This document shows, piece by piece, positions 16,284-25,017 of a DNA stretch of 64,000 nt (position 1 is its first letter; every line of letters starts with the position of its first letter). The translations under genes and the position numbers were made by a program. Below the pieces are notes generated by a model. That model was not told where the DNA came from, did no database searches, and was given only the letters and a program-made list of their open reading frames with translations. Source of the stretch: Neptunomonas qingdaonensis (GTDB lineage: Bacteria; Pseudomonadota; Gammaproteobacteria; Pseudomonadales; Balneatricaceae); assembly GCF_900113275.1 (NCBI RefSeq), contig NZ_FOOU01000011.1, positions 93,849 to 157,848 on the forward strand, given 5' to 3'.

Positions 16284-18191
16284 GTGCAGCCAGAGCAGAT
16301 AGAAATTCAGCGCTTTTTACAGCGTTTCCCACCTTTTGATGCGCTACCGGATGAGGCATTGTCGCATTTAGCTAAGAAAGTCGAGATTGCCTACTATGTG
16401 GCGGGTAGCGATATCCTCAATTACGGTGAGCCGGTTAATGATTTGTTTGTTGTGCGCAGCGGTGCGGTGGAAACCTTTCGGCGTAATGGTGAGCTATACA
16501 ACCGTCTGGACGTTGGAGGGGTTTTTGGCCAGATGGGGTTGATGATGCGTGGCCGGGTGCGCTTTCCCGCCAGAGCGCTGGAAGATACTCTGGTATATTG
16601 CATCTCGGCGGATCTGTTCAATGATTACTGCGATCAACATGATGACTTCTCCAATTATTTTGAAGTGGATAACGCCGCTTTGCTGCACCAGTCTGTTGCT
16701 GATCAGACTAACAAAAATGATTTGACGACGGATAAAGCAAAGAGTCTGCTGATGCATGGTGTCGTGACGGTGACTAAAGATACGCCAATCTGTAAAGCAG
16801 CGTTGATTATGACTCAGGAGAACGTGTCATCTTTATTGATCACCGATCCCGATAAGCCCATAGAAAATGATCCGGAAGATGATGACGGACAAGCCGTTGG
16901 CATTATTACGGATAACGACTTCATTAGCCGTGTCATCGCACAAGAGTTAGATTTGCAAACGCCGATCAGTGAAGTGATGTCCACTGATATGGTGTCGTTG
17001 GATGAAAATGCTTATGTCTATGAAGTGATGTTAACCATGTTGCGTTTTAATCTGCATCACTTGCCACTTCTTAAAAAGAAAAAGCCGATAGGCGTTGTTA
17101 CTCTGGAGGATATTGTTCGCTACGAGTCCAAGAGTAGCTTGTTTTTAGTCAGAGGAATCTTTGCACAGAATAACGTTATGGAACTTGCCCGCTATGCTGA
17201 GTTAGTACCTGAAGCTTTCGTGCGCATGGTCAATGAAGATGCTAACTCGCACATGATTGGTTCGGCGATGTCGGTCATTGGGCGCAGTTTCAAACAGCGA
17301 TTGTTAGAACTGGCGGAAGCAGAGTTGGGTCAACCGCCGATCCCGTATTGTTTTCTTGCGCTGGGGTCTATGGCGAGGGATGAGCAGTTACTGGTGACTG
17401 ATCAGGATAATGCCATTATTTTTGATGATAGTTACGATGCCGATCTTCACGCTGAATACTTTTCTGCACTGACTACATTTGTTTGTGATGGTCTGAACGC
17501 TTGTGGTTATAGCTATTGCACCGGCGGTATTATGGCGACCAACCCTAAATGGCAGCTAACACGGAGCCAGTGGAAGAGGCTGTTTAGTCAATGGATTACC
17601 CGTGCTGATCCTGAGGCATTATTACACTGCTCAATTTTCTTCGATTTGGAGGGGGTGTGGGGCCGAGAGCAGTGGGCGACTGAATTACGTCGGCATATAG
17701 CTACTCAGGCAAAAAACAATAGCAGGTTTCTGGCAGCGCTGGCCAGAAATGCCTTATCCCGTACGCCGCCATTGGGTTTCTTTAAAGCATTTGTTATGGA
17801 AAAAGATGGACGGCATAACAATACCATAAACCTTAAACGCCGGGGGACAGCACCCTTGACCGATGTGATTCGTGTACATGCATTGGCGGTTGGGTCCAGA
17901 GCACGCAATTCGTTTGAGCGTCTCGACGATATCATTGAGACTAAATTGTTGCCGGAAGGCAAAGCCCAGGATCTGAGTGATGCGCTTGAGTACCTTTCTA
18001 TTGTCAGGGTTAGGCATCAGGCGCACGATGTAAATCAGAAACTGCCGCCGGATAACAATATAGAGCCGGATAACTTGTCTCGTTTTGAACGACGAAACCT
18101 GAAAGAGGCGTTCCAGGTGTTAAGTGTAGCGCAGAATTTTCTTAAATTTCGCTATACGGCAATTACGCCTATCTCAGGTAAAAAAGAGTGA
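16284..18191 (+). CDS. cNMP-binding/CBS/DUF294 putative nucleotidyltransferase
   Basis: A 635-residue cytosolic protein from the GTG at 16284, which follows AGGGGC; upstream codons are open but cross no ribosome site. Order of domains: cyclic-nucleotide-binding fold (about 5-130, VRSGAVETFRR and GGVFGQMGLM), a CBS pair (about 155-300), a DUF294 nucleotidyltransferase domain (about 320-460) with GSMARDEQLLVTDQDNAII, and the DUF294 C-terminal helical domain. The GS-x-R-x-EQ-x-L-x-TDQDNA motif keeps the GlnD-like metal-binding acids. The architecture suggests second-messenger control of protein modification, target unknown. It overlaps the exonuclease gene by four bases, a pairing common in gammaproteobacteria. 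Confidence 0.85.
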   Translation: MQPEQIEIQRFLQRFPPFDALPDEALSHLAKKVEIAYYVAGSDILNYGEPVNDLFVVRSGAVETFRRNGELYNRLDVGGVFGQMGLMMRGRVRFPARALEDTLVYCISADLFNDYCDQHDDFSNYFEVDNAALLHQSVADQTNKNDLTTDKAKSLLMHGVVTVTKDTPICKAALIMTQENVSSLLITDPDKPIENDPEDDDGQAVGIITDNDFISRVIAQELDLQTPISEVMSTDMVSLDENAYVYEVMLTMLRFNLHHLPLLKKKKPIGVVTLEDIVRYESKSSLFLVRGIFAQNNVMELARYAELVPEAFVRMVNEDANSHMIGSAMSVIGRSFKQRLLELAEAELGQPPIPYCFLALGSMARDEQLLVTDQDNAIIFDDSYDADLHAEYFSALTTFVCDGLNACGYSYCTGGIMATNPKWQLTRSQWKRLFSQWITRADPEALLHCSIFFDLEGVWGREQWATELRRHIATQAKNNSRFLAALARNALSRTPPLGFFKAFVMEKDGRHNNTINLKRRGTAPLTDVIRVHALAVGSRARNSFERLDDIIETKLLPEGKAQDLSDALEYLSIVRVRHQAHDVNQKLPPDNNIEPDNLSRFERRNLKEAFQVLSVAQNFLKFRYTAITPISGKKE

Positions 18192-18898
18192 CTACTGAGC
18201 GCGATCTACCCTTGGATTGGGTTGAATATTATATGCAGCGCTCGACCTCCTGTAAGAGTGAAATGGTCTTTGATTTTTATAGACAGGGAGTTATAAACCC
18301 CGAAACCCCGATTCGACAGGCACCGATGGTTGCGATGGATTTTGAAACCACGGGTTTGTCTTTAGAGGACTCCGAGATTGTCAGTATTGGTCTTGTGCCT
18401 TTTGATATCAGGCGGATTTATTGTGGTGAATCTAAGCATTGGGTTGTAAAGCCGGAGCAAGACATGACGGAGGAGTCCATCGTGTTTCATGGTATTACGC
18501 ATTCTGCGGTGGAAGCCGCACCACCCCTTGAGGTAATTCTGGATGAGGTGCTGGATGCTATTGAAGGTAAGTTGGTCGTGGTTCATTATCGTTACATAGA
18601 AAGAGAGTTCTTTCATAAGGCGGTCATGGAGCTGTTGCATGAACCGCTTCTGTTTCCGCTGCTTGATACGATGCAGATAGAGGCAAATATCCTCAAGGGG
18701 CAGCAGGGGTTCTTTGAAAAATTACTAAAGAAGCCGCTTGATCCGGTTAGGTTAGGGTATTGTCGCAGACGTTATAATCTCCCACATTACGATGCACATA
18801 ATGCTCTCACGGATGCGGTGGCCACTGCTGAGTTATTGCAGGCGCAGATTGCGCATCACTTGGATCCAGATATGCCTGTTAAGGATTTATGGGCATAA
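18188..18898 (+). CDS. DnaQ-like 3'-5' exonuclease
   Basis: The 236-residue protein has the DEDD exonuclease fold: ExoI VAMDFETTGL with Asp51 and Glu53, ExoII VVHYRYIEREFF, and ExoIII HYDAHNALTDAVATAELL with His and Asp of a DEDDh site. ExoII normally has Asp; here the aligned residue is Glu (IEREF), a conservative change seen in some relatives next to DUF294 proteins. It is fused operonically (ATGA overlap) to the DUF294 gene, so the two probably act in one process. Substrate unknown. Confidence 0.85.
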   Translation: MTTERDLPLDWVEYYMQRSTSCKSEMVFDFYRQGVINPETPIRQAPMVAMDFETTGLSLEDSEIVSIGLVPFDIRRIYCGESKHWVVKPEQDMTEESIVFHGITHSAVEAAPPLEVILDEVLDAIEGKLVVVHYRYIEREFFHKAVMELLHEPLLFPLLDTMQIEANILKGQQGFFEKLLKKPLDPVRLGYCRRRYNLPHYDAHNALTDAVATAELLQAQIAHHLDPDMPVKDLWA

Positions 18899-18918
18899 AA
18901 AGCTGGGCATAAAAAAGC
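18890..18918. repeat. 14/15-bp tandem duplication at the exonuclease stop codon
   Basis: TGGGCATAAAAAGC (18890-18903) is followed at once by TGGGCATAAAAAAGC (18904-18918). The first copy includes the TAA stop codon of the exonuclease gene. Confidence 0.85.
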
Positions 18919-18935
18919 TCGGCGAACCGAGCTTT
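18914..18935. terminator. Bidirectional terminator between convergent genes
   Basis: Nine-bp stem AAAGCTCGG (18914-18922) / CCGAGCTTT (18927-18935) with loop CGAA. The A-run before it serves the BCCT gene on the minus strand; T-rich flank on the plus side is short. Confidence 0.8.
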
Positions 18936-18960
18936 GTGAATTACAGCATCAATTAATTAA

Positions 18961-20538
18961 TTAATTGTATTTTCTTTCTGTTCTCAAGCCTAAGACCAGG
19001 CTCACACACATCAACAACAGTACGATGGTGAAAGGTAGGCCGGTAGAAATAGCACCGGCTTGCAATGCCTGGATAGCTTCTGTGCCGCCTATCCAGAGTA
19101 GCGCTGCTGCAATCGCACCTTCTGTGCTTGCCCAGAAAATTCGCTGAGGTACCGGAGCATCTATCTTACCGCCTGAGGTGATGCTGTCGATAACCAGTGA
19201 ACCTGAGTCAGAGGAGGTAATGAAAAATACCAGAACCAGCAGAATGCCGATGACAGACAGAATAGTACCCATTGGCAGCTCATCAAACATCTGGAACATC
19301 GCCAGAGGTACTGATGTCAGGCCATCTGTGCCTAATGCTCCTATATTGTTCACCACCTGATCAATCGCAATGCCTCCATACACAGACATCCAGATGACAG
19401 TGACGCTGGTAGGGATAAGCAGTACGGCGGTGATGAATTCGCGGATGGTACGGCCTTTGGATACACGCGCAATAAACATACCTACAAAAGGAGACCAGGA
19501 GATCCACCAAGCCCAGTAGAAGACAGTCCAGCCCTGAAACCAGGCCTCATCTTCACGTCCATGCGGGTTGCTTAATGGAATAATATTTCCCAGATAGGCG
19601 CCGATTGTCTTTGGAATAGTACCCAGAGAGATAGCCGCTGCAGAAAGCGCTACAAAGACCAGCAGGACAAAGGCAATGATCATATTGACGTTACTCAGCA
19701 GTTTTACACCGCCTTCGATACCTCGTACCACTGAAATGATCGCCAGCAATGTAACGACAACAATCACCAATATTTGCAGACCGACACCTGCTTCAATACC
19801 AAACACATGATTAATACCCGCTGCCGCTTGCTGAGCGCCAAGGCCCAACGACGTTGCCAGACCAAACAGCGTTGCTAATACGGCGAGTATATCAATGATA
19901 TGACCGGGCCATCCCCAAGTACGATCACCTAACAAAGGGTAAAAGACGGAGCGGATGGACAGTGGCAAGCCCTTGTTATAGGTGAAAAATGCGAGGGATA
20001 CCGCAACCACCGCGTAGATTGCCCATGGGTGCAAGCCCCAGTGGTACATAGTGGCGCCCAATGCCATACGAGCGGCTTCAGGTGTTAGTGGTTCAACACC
20101 TAATGGCGTTTCATACCATCCAGTGAAGTAAGCAACGGGTTCTGCAACTCCCCAGAACATCAGCCCAATTCCCATTCCTGCAGCGAACAGCATCGCTAGC
20201 CAGGAAATCGTAGAGTGTTCTGCTTTAGCATCATCACCACCCAGGCGAACTTTTCCCCAGGGTGAGACAATCAAAAATAGGCAGAAAATAACAAAGAAAT
20301 TTGCAGACCACATAAACAGTACGTCAAAGGTACCGATAATGTTCCACTTTATGCCGTCCAGATATCCTTTTGCAGTGGCTGGGTCTGATAACAATGTTGC
20401 TAATAGGAAGATTAATACCAGCGCAGCACTGATACCAAAAACACGGTTGTGGATATCAAATCCCCACTTTTGGACGTTGTCCTGACCAATAGTATAGTCC
20501 GTGTTATCTATACTATATTTATCTGTTTGTTCACTCAT
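18961..20538 (-). CDS. BCCT family betaine/choline/carnitine-type transporter
   Basis: This 525-residue carrier has twelve predicted spans. Diagnostic motifs are the glycine-rich AAGMGIGLMFWGVAEPV in helix 3 and the long signature WTVFYWAWWISWSPFVGMFIARVSKG. The segment MGIG suggests a sodium-coupled type. The N-terminus is short and hydrophilic and the C-terminal tail is only a few basic residues, so no long osmosensory domain of the BetP kind exists. Substrate could be glycine betaine, choline, carnitine or DMSP; sequence alone does not decide. No betaine synthesis or DMSP lyase genes adjoin. Convergent with the exonuclease, divergent from chrA. Confidence 0.9.
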   Translation of the reverse strand: MSEQTDKYSIDNTDYTIGQDNVQKWGFDIHNRVFGISAALVLIFLLATLLSDPATAKGYLDGIKWNIIGTFDVLFMWSANFFVIFCLFLIVSPWGKVRLGGDDAKAEHSTISWLAMLFAAGMGIGLMFWGVAEPVAYFTGWYETPLGVEPLTPEAARMALGATMYHWGLHPWAIYAVVAVSLAFFTYNKGLPLSIRSVFYPLLGDRTWGWPGHIIDILAVLATLFGLATSLGLGAQQAAAGINHVFGIEAGVGLQILVIVVVTLLAIISVVRGIEGGVKLLSNVNMIIAFVLLVFVALSAAAISLGTIPKTIGAYLGNIIPLSNPHGREDEAWFQGWTVFYWAWWISWSPFVGMFIARVSKGRTIREFITAVLLIPTSVTVIWMSVYGGIAIDQVVNNIGALGTDGLTSVPLAMFQMFDELPMGTILSVIGILLVLVFFITSSDSGSLVIDSITSGGKIDAPVPQRIFWASTEGAIAAALLWIGGTEAIQALQAGAISTGLPFTIVLLLMCVSLVLGLRTERKYN

Positions 20539-20584
20539 TTAACCCTCTTTAACATCCGTTATTACTATAAAAATATCTAGAAAT

Positions 20585-20621
20585 GCATCACTTACAGGTT
20601 GCTACTAAGGTGTAGTGATGC
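20585..20621. promoter_or_regulatory. Inverted repeat between BCCT and chrA genes
   Basis: GCATCACT (20585-20592) and AGTGATGC (20614-20621) are exact inverted repeats; pairing extends three more bases (ACA/TGT) past one bulged T. It lies 47 bases upstream of the BCCT start on the minus strand, suiting an operator or a leader hairpin. Confidence 0.55.
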
Positions 20622-20783
20622 CGCGATACAATAACATTTACCAGCGCTAAATAGGCGTCTAACTCAAATTATATTGAGATCAGATTGCAATGATTGCCAA
20701 GACATGTTCTTTTCCGTTGTTTGTAATAATTAAAGTACCTTCCAGAGGGTATTCTGTAGGTCTGCCTTTAGAGAGGTTTTCGC

Positions 20784-21989
20784 ATGTCCGAAGTCAAACA
20801 AGAAGCGGCTACTAAAGGAAACGTTACTGAAGTTTTTAAAACGTTTCTCAAATTAGGGCTCACCTCATTTGGCGGGCCTATTGCTCATATTGGGTATTTC
20901 AGGAAAGAAATAATTGAGCGGCAGGGGTGGGTGAGTGAAAGCCAATTCAGCCAACTGCTCGCGATTTGTCAATTTATTCCTGGCCCTGCCAGTAGCCAGC
21001 TTGGTTTTTCTCTCGGTTTATTACGCGCCGGTTGGCTGGGGGCTATCGCCGCTTTTATTGCGTTTACGCTTCCCTCCGTGATCATGTTGCTTGCTTTTGC
21101 ATTGGCACTTCCCGTTTTGGATGGACACATCGGGGAGTCGGCAATTCATGGACTGAAACTGGTGGCTTGTGCTGTTGTTGCCGACGCCGTACTGAGTATG
21201 TCTAAAAAGCTCTGCCCAGACATCTATCGACAGAGTTTAGCGGTATTGGCTGCCTGTGCGTTGTTACTAATGGGTTCAGTGTGGGCTCAGATTCTGGTCG
21301 TATGTGGTGGTGCGATTGCCGGTATGGTGTGTTGCCGTGAATCGGCTCAGGCAGTTGATAATCATACCCAAGTGACTTATGGAAAGCGGCTGGGCTTAGT
21401 GCTATTGGCAATGTTCCTGTTCCTTTTGCTTGCATTGGGGGTGGGTCCGGAAAAAGAGGGGCTCTACTCAGTTGCACAGGCTTTTTATAATGCTGGGGCG
21501 ATGGTCTTTGGTGGAGGGCACGTAGTCTTGCCGTTGCTCGAAGACTCTGTTGTGGCGACGGGATGGGTTTCTAATGAAAGCTTTCTTGCCGGGTATGGTG
21601 CAGCGCAAGCGATTCCGGGCCCCATGTTTGCCTTCTCTGCCTACTTAGGTGCCATTATTCCTACGGAGCACGGGAGTTGGTTGGTCGCGTTAGTCGCTCT
21701 GACTTTTATGTTTTTACCGGGGTTCCTTTTAGTAGCGGCAGTGTTACCACTATGGCAGGCCATTTCTGTTAATCCGATAGCAGTCAATGCCATCGCAGGT
21801 GTTAATGCGGTTGTTGTGGGCATTTTGGGTGCGGCGCTTTACGATCCGATTTTAACATCAGGGATTACATCCGGCAGCGATTTAGCAATCGCGCTTGTCG
21901 CTTTGGGCATGTTAACGATATGGCGACTCTCACCCTTGTATGTGGTCGTGTGGTGTCTGTTTGCAAGTGTACTCTCTGCGCTGTTGTAG
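20784..21989 (+). CDS. chrA: Chromate transporter family protein ChrA
   Basis: The 401-residue membrane protein has two homologous halves typical of long-chain CHR proteins. The first starts FLKLGLTSFGGPIAHIGYFRKEII with the FGGP-x-AH-x-G motif and FIPGPASSQLGFSLG; the second repeats it as GAMVFGGGHVVLPLLEDSVV and AIPGPMFAFSAYLG. Family members export chromate by proton-driven exchange with sulfate as likely cause of resistance, although many chromosomal copies have unproven substrates. Ribosome site AGAGAGG seven bases before the ATG. No ChrB regulator is adjacent. Confidence 0.9.
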   Translation: MSEVKQEAATKGNVTEVFKTFLKLGLTSFGGPIAHIGYFRKEIIERQGWVSESQFSQLLAICQFIPGPASSQLGFSLGLLRAGWLGAIAAFIAFTLPSVIMLLAFALALPVLDGHIGESAIHGLKLVACAVVADAVLSMSKKLCPDIYRQSLAVLAACALLLMGSVWAQILVVCGGAIAGMVCCRESAQAVDNHTQVTYGKRLGLVLLAMFLFLLLALGVGPEKEGLYSVAQAFYNAGAMVFGGGHVVLPLLEDSVVATGWVSNESFLAGYGAAQAIPGPMFAFSAYLGAIIPTEHGSWLVALVALTFMFLPGFLLVAAVLPLWQAISVNPIAVNAIAGVNAVVVGILGAALYDPILTSGITSGSDLAIALVALGMLTIWRLSPLYVVVWCLFASVLSALL

Positions 21990-22336
21990 TCGAAAATATA
22001 TTACTTTTATATCATGAGTGTAGGTACACATCGTTCATGCATAGCAGGGAAAAGTATTATACGGGTGGGTTAAAAGTAACCCATATGCCTATTAAGCGTC
22101 TCCCTGTACTTAAGTCTCTGTTTATATTCAACAAAACAACAAAAAATCTATCAGCAAAGCAGCTGCTGTAGTTCTATGCTGGGTGTTTTTTGCCCTAGCT
22201 TAAAGAAACTTTTGCATTTAGTTATTAATAATCAATTAGTTATGTTTTGGCATGTGATTTGTATGATTTCTAATAATGACTGCCGTTAACAGGGTATTGT
22301 TATGCGGTTTATGGTTTTTAAGCTGAGGAGATCGAC
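21990..22336. other. 347-base gap without a gene
   Basis: I see no coding signal, clear terminator or promoter. The stretch is A+T-rich around 22200-22250. The strong GAGGAG ribosome site of the next gene is at its right end. Confidence 0.5.
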
Positions 22337-22834
22337 ATGGATATGGCGAATATACCTCGTAGTTTTTGGCATGCGCTGAGTTTTTGTATGGTGGCTGCAA
22401 CGCTGGGGCTGCTGTATATCGCACAGTCATCCAGCAGTGTCTCAATCGAGATTGCTAATGCAAAAATTGAGTTGTCTTCGGCTATTTCGCAAGTAAAGGA
22501 TATTAAGAGCGACCTTGAAGCAGAAAATATACGTCTGGCTGAGGTTAACTTACAGTTACAGGAGAAAATTAAAAATTGGGAAGCCGCTGCCAGACGGGAT
22601 CCAGGCGCTATGTCATTGGAAGATCTCAATCTGGGTGAGGTACTCGGTCGCCCCAGTCCTATTGTTCAGGAAGCTATCGATCAAAGGCCTGCTAATGAGA
22701 ACCCTGTTGTTCCGAATTCAAGTGCGCAAAATCCCAGAATTGCCCCACCGAGTGACCCGTATAGGGATATAGATGCCAAGATTCAATCGGCTGAGCAATA
22801 TATAAGAAGTGATCGCAGGTCGTCAGCGAACTGA
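22337..22834 (+). CDS. Unknown single-span coiled-coil protein
   Basis: A 165-residue protein not recognised by family. It has one N-terminal membrane span (about 12-30), a heptad-like helix (about 38-82, IEIANAKIELSSAISQV and onward, rich in Leu/Ile and Glu/Lys) and a Pro/Asn-rich, low-complexity tail. It should be anchored in the inner membrane with the coiled coil in the periplasm. Start supported by GAGGAG five bases upstream. The next gene begins eight bases after its stop, so the two are one unit, perhaps a membrane complex. Confidence 0.65.
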   Translation: MDMANIPRSFWHALSFCMVAATLGLLYIAQSSSSVSIEIANAKIELSSAISQVKDIKSDLEAENIRLAEVNLQLQEKIKNWEAAARRDPGAMSLEDLNLGEVLGRPSPIVQEAIDQRPANENPVVPNSSAQNPRIAPPSDPYRDIDAKIQSAEQYIRSDRRSSAN

Positions 22835-22842
22835 GGTTTGAT

Positions 22843-23403
22843 ATGAATAGAATTGCGAATATTCATATATTAACGAAGCGGTTGATTATTATGACCGCCT
22901 TGGCTGTGCTGTTGTTTAGTGGCGTTTTTGCGCTTAGCTTCTATTTTAGCCATCGGTTGATGATGACGTGGGCTGGTTTTATGTGCGGCATTATTGGTGG
23001 CTTTGTGAGTATCCAGCAGCGCATTAAAACAGTTTCAGATGAGGAGCTTGTATTACTCACTCAATCTTGGTTTCAGGTTTTATTGATTCCGATTTTTGGT
23101 GGAGTGTTTGCGCTGGTACTTTATTGTATTTTTTTATCTGGAATGATCTCGGGGAATTTATTTCCCCTTTTTTATATTCCTGAGCCGCAAAATGATACGC
23201 CTGATACGGCGTTTATGATCGATATATTGACAAAAACGTATCCGCTGACCGGGCAGGATTTGGCGAAGTTTCTGTTTTGGTCTTTTGTTGCGGGGTTCTC
23301 AGAAAGGTTTGTTCCGCAAATTATCAGTAATGTCGTTCGTAGCACAACAGAGCCAAGCGATACAACGGCGGATCATGGCAGTGAAAAGGGCAGCGCAAAG
23401 TAA
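22843..23403 (+). CDS. Unknown multi-span membrane protein with FSERFVP motif
   Basis: A 186-residue protein with membrane spans near 13-34, 40-53, 73-100 and 145-160. The motif AGFSERFVPQIISNVV near the last span resembles a conserved element I have seen in predicted bacterial membrane proteins of no known function. The C-terminus is polar. Eight bases separate it from the coiled-coil gene, pointing to cotranslation and possibly a complex. The start ATG has GAGG seven bases before it. Convergent with the glycosyltransferase gene at 23421. Confidence 0.65.
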   Translation: MNRIANIHILTKRLIIMTALAVLLFSGVFALSFYFSHRLMMTWAGFMCGIIGGFVSIQQRIKTVSDEELVLLTQSWFQVLLIPIFGGVFALVLYCIFLSGMISGNLFPLFYIPEPQNDTPDTAFMIDILTKTYPLTGQDLAKFLFWSFVAGFSERFVPQIISNVVRSTTEPSDTTADHGSEKGSAK

Positions 23404-23420
23404 GAAATGAGCCTTGATAA

Positions 23421-24752
23421 TCAATGAGTGGGATCCAGGGGGATGGCGCCTGCTACTCTTGCCTCGCTAGCGGTCTGCTTGTTTTTAGCTTCTATCCATT
23501 GCGCCATGTATTTTGTACTTTTGTGATGGTGGTGACGCAGCATCTGCCCAGTGAAGTTATTTAACCGGTGTGCTGTTAGCTGCTCCGGTTCTAACAGGGC
23601 TGTAATGCGTTCCATCAGCCTCGCTTGGATAATAGTCTGATCGAATCGTTTGTTAAGTATCTGATATCCTACTGTTTGTGATACTTGCCACTGTGTTGCA
23701 TCGGTATATAAACGGACAGCCGCCTGTGCAAAATCGACGGGTGTGTTGGCTTGCTCTCCACTCCAGACCTCCAGAGGATCAATCATTCCTTCGGTTCCGA
23801 TTGAAGTAGTCACTGAGGGTGTGCCGTTTCTCATGGCATCAACGAGTTTTCCTTTTATCCCGGCACCAAAGCGTAGAGGTGCCAGCAACACGCGTGCTTC
23901 ACGGATAACCTGATGTGCATCGTCTACCCAGCCCTTGATAAAAAAACCTTCTTTTGCATTGTGCAATGCTGTGGCTTTTGGCGGCGGGTAAGCACCGTAA
24001 ATATGTAACTCAGCATGGGGTAATTGTAGACGGATCAGCGGCCATAATTGTTGTTTTAGCCACAGAACCGCATCCCAATTGGGAGCATGGCGGAAGTTGC
24101 CGATACTGATAAAGTGCTGCCGATCTATAAATGCAGGTTTATGAGGTCGTTCGCGGGGCAGCATAAAGGGGCAGTGAATCAACTGACTAGCGGGAACGTT
24201 AAAGTGCTCGGTTAATAGCCGTATCTCGATATCGGAAATCATCAGTGTCAGATCGCAGCGGTAAATAGCTGCAATTTCCCGCTGCGCCAGGTCGGTGTTG
24301 GTCATGCTTTGATACAAAGCGGGTAGTGATGAACCTGAGGATAGTGCCGGGATATCTAATTGATCGTCACGTAATTGCTGTTTTAGTAGCTGATGGCGTG
24401 CTTGCCGAAGGCTGTGCAGATCTTCGCTATCCAGTATCCGCAGTGCATCAGGGCAGCATTTCTCAACCCGCCAACCAAACTGCTCTTCCATCATGAAGCG
24501 ATCAAATAAAACAATATCGGGTTGTAATGGCTTGATCCAGTCATCGAAGCTTGTTGAATTAAGCTCGATTGCTACCTCATCTACGTTCAATGCGCCAAGA
24601 TCTGCCCGGTGCTCACTTAACGCCGCCGGGCTGGCAAAGGTGACCTGCCACTGCTGTGCTAAAAATAGCTCGATAAACGAAAGCATGTGGTATCCCGCTG
24701 CCGATGAGCGCGGTTCTGGCCATACATAACCGATAATCAATAATTTTTTCAT
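23421..24752 (-). CDS. Glycosyltransferase (GT4-like)
   Basis: The 443-residue cytosolic protein has a GT-B layout. The N-terminal domain starts KLLIIGYVWPEPRSSAAGYHM (the glycine-containing acceptor loop), and the C-terminal domain has FISIGNFRHAPNWDAVLWLKQ, LHIYGAYPP and the nucleotide-sugar region VLLAPLRFGAGIKGKLVDAMRNGTPSVTTSIGTEGM, where GAGIKGK and the later Glu fit GT4 binding sites. A C-terminal 60-residue His/Gln-rich helix is extra. It lies alone, with no other polysaccharide genes beside it. Sugar and acceptor are unknown. Confidence 0.8.
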   Translation of the reverse strand: MKKLLIIGYVWPEPRSSAAGYHMLSFIELFLAQQWQVTFASPAALSEHRADLGALNVDEVAIELNSTSFDDWIKPLQPDIVLFDRFMMEEQFGWRVEKCCPDALRILDSEDLHSLRQARHQLLKQQLRDDQLDIPALSSGSSLPALYQSMTNTDLAQREIAAIYRCDLTLMISDIEIRLLTEHFNVPASQLIHCPFMLPRERPHKPAFIDRQHFISIGNFRHAPNWDAVLWLKQQLWPLIRLQLPHAELHIYGAYPPPKATALHNAKEGFFIKGWVDDAHQVIREARVLLAPLRFGAGIKGKLVDAMRNGTPSVTTSIGTEGMIDPLEVWSGEQANTPVDFAQAAVRLYTDATQWQVSQTVGYQILNKRFDQTIIQARLMERITALLEPEQLTAHRLNNFTGQMLRHHHHKSTKYMAQWIEAKNKQTASEARVAGAIPLDPTH

Positions 24753-25017
24753 CGCGCTATTTTAAACTAAAAAATGCATTCTCAGTTATATTATAAAGTG
24801 TTGGTTGAATTAATTTGTCAGATTTTTGCAGTGCACAATTATAGTGTTTATGCAGGTTATTGGCATGTTGAAACTATTTGTTAGTGATATTGGCATCTTT
24901 TGTTATTGGTGGTTGTGAGGTTTTCATCCATTCTTACTGAAATGATGAAATTGATGCTTACCCATTACATCGTGTTTTGCGGGTGCATAAAAAATAAGAA
25001 CTAAGGAATTGATGACC

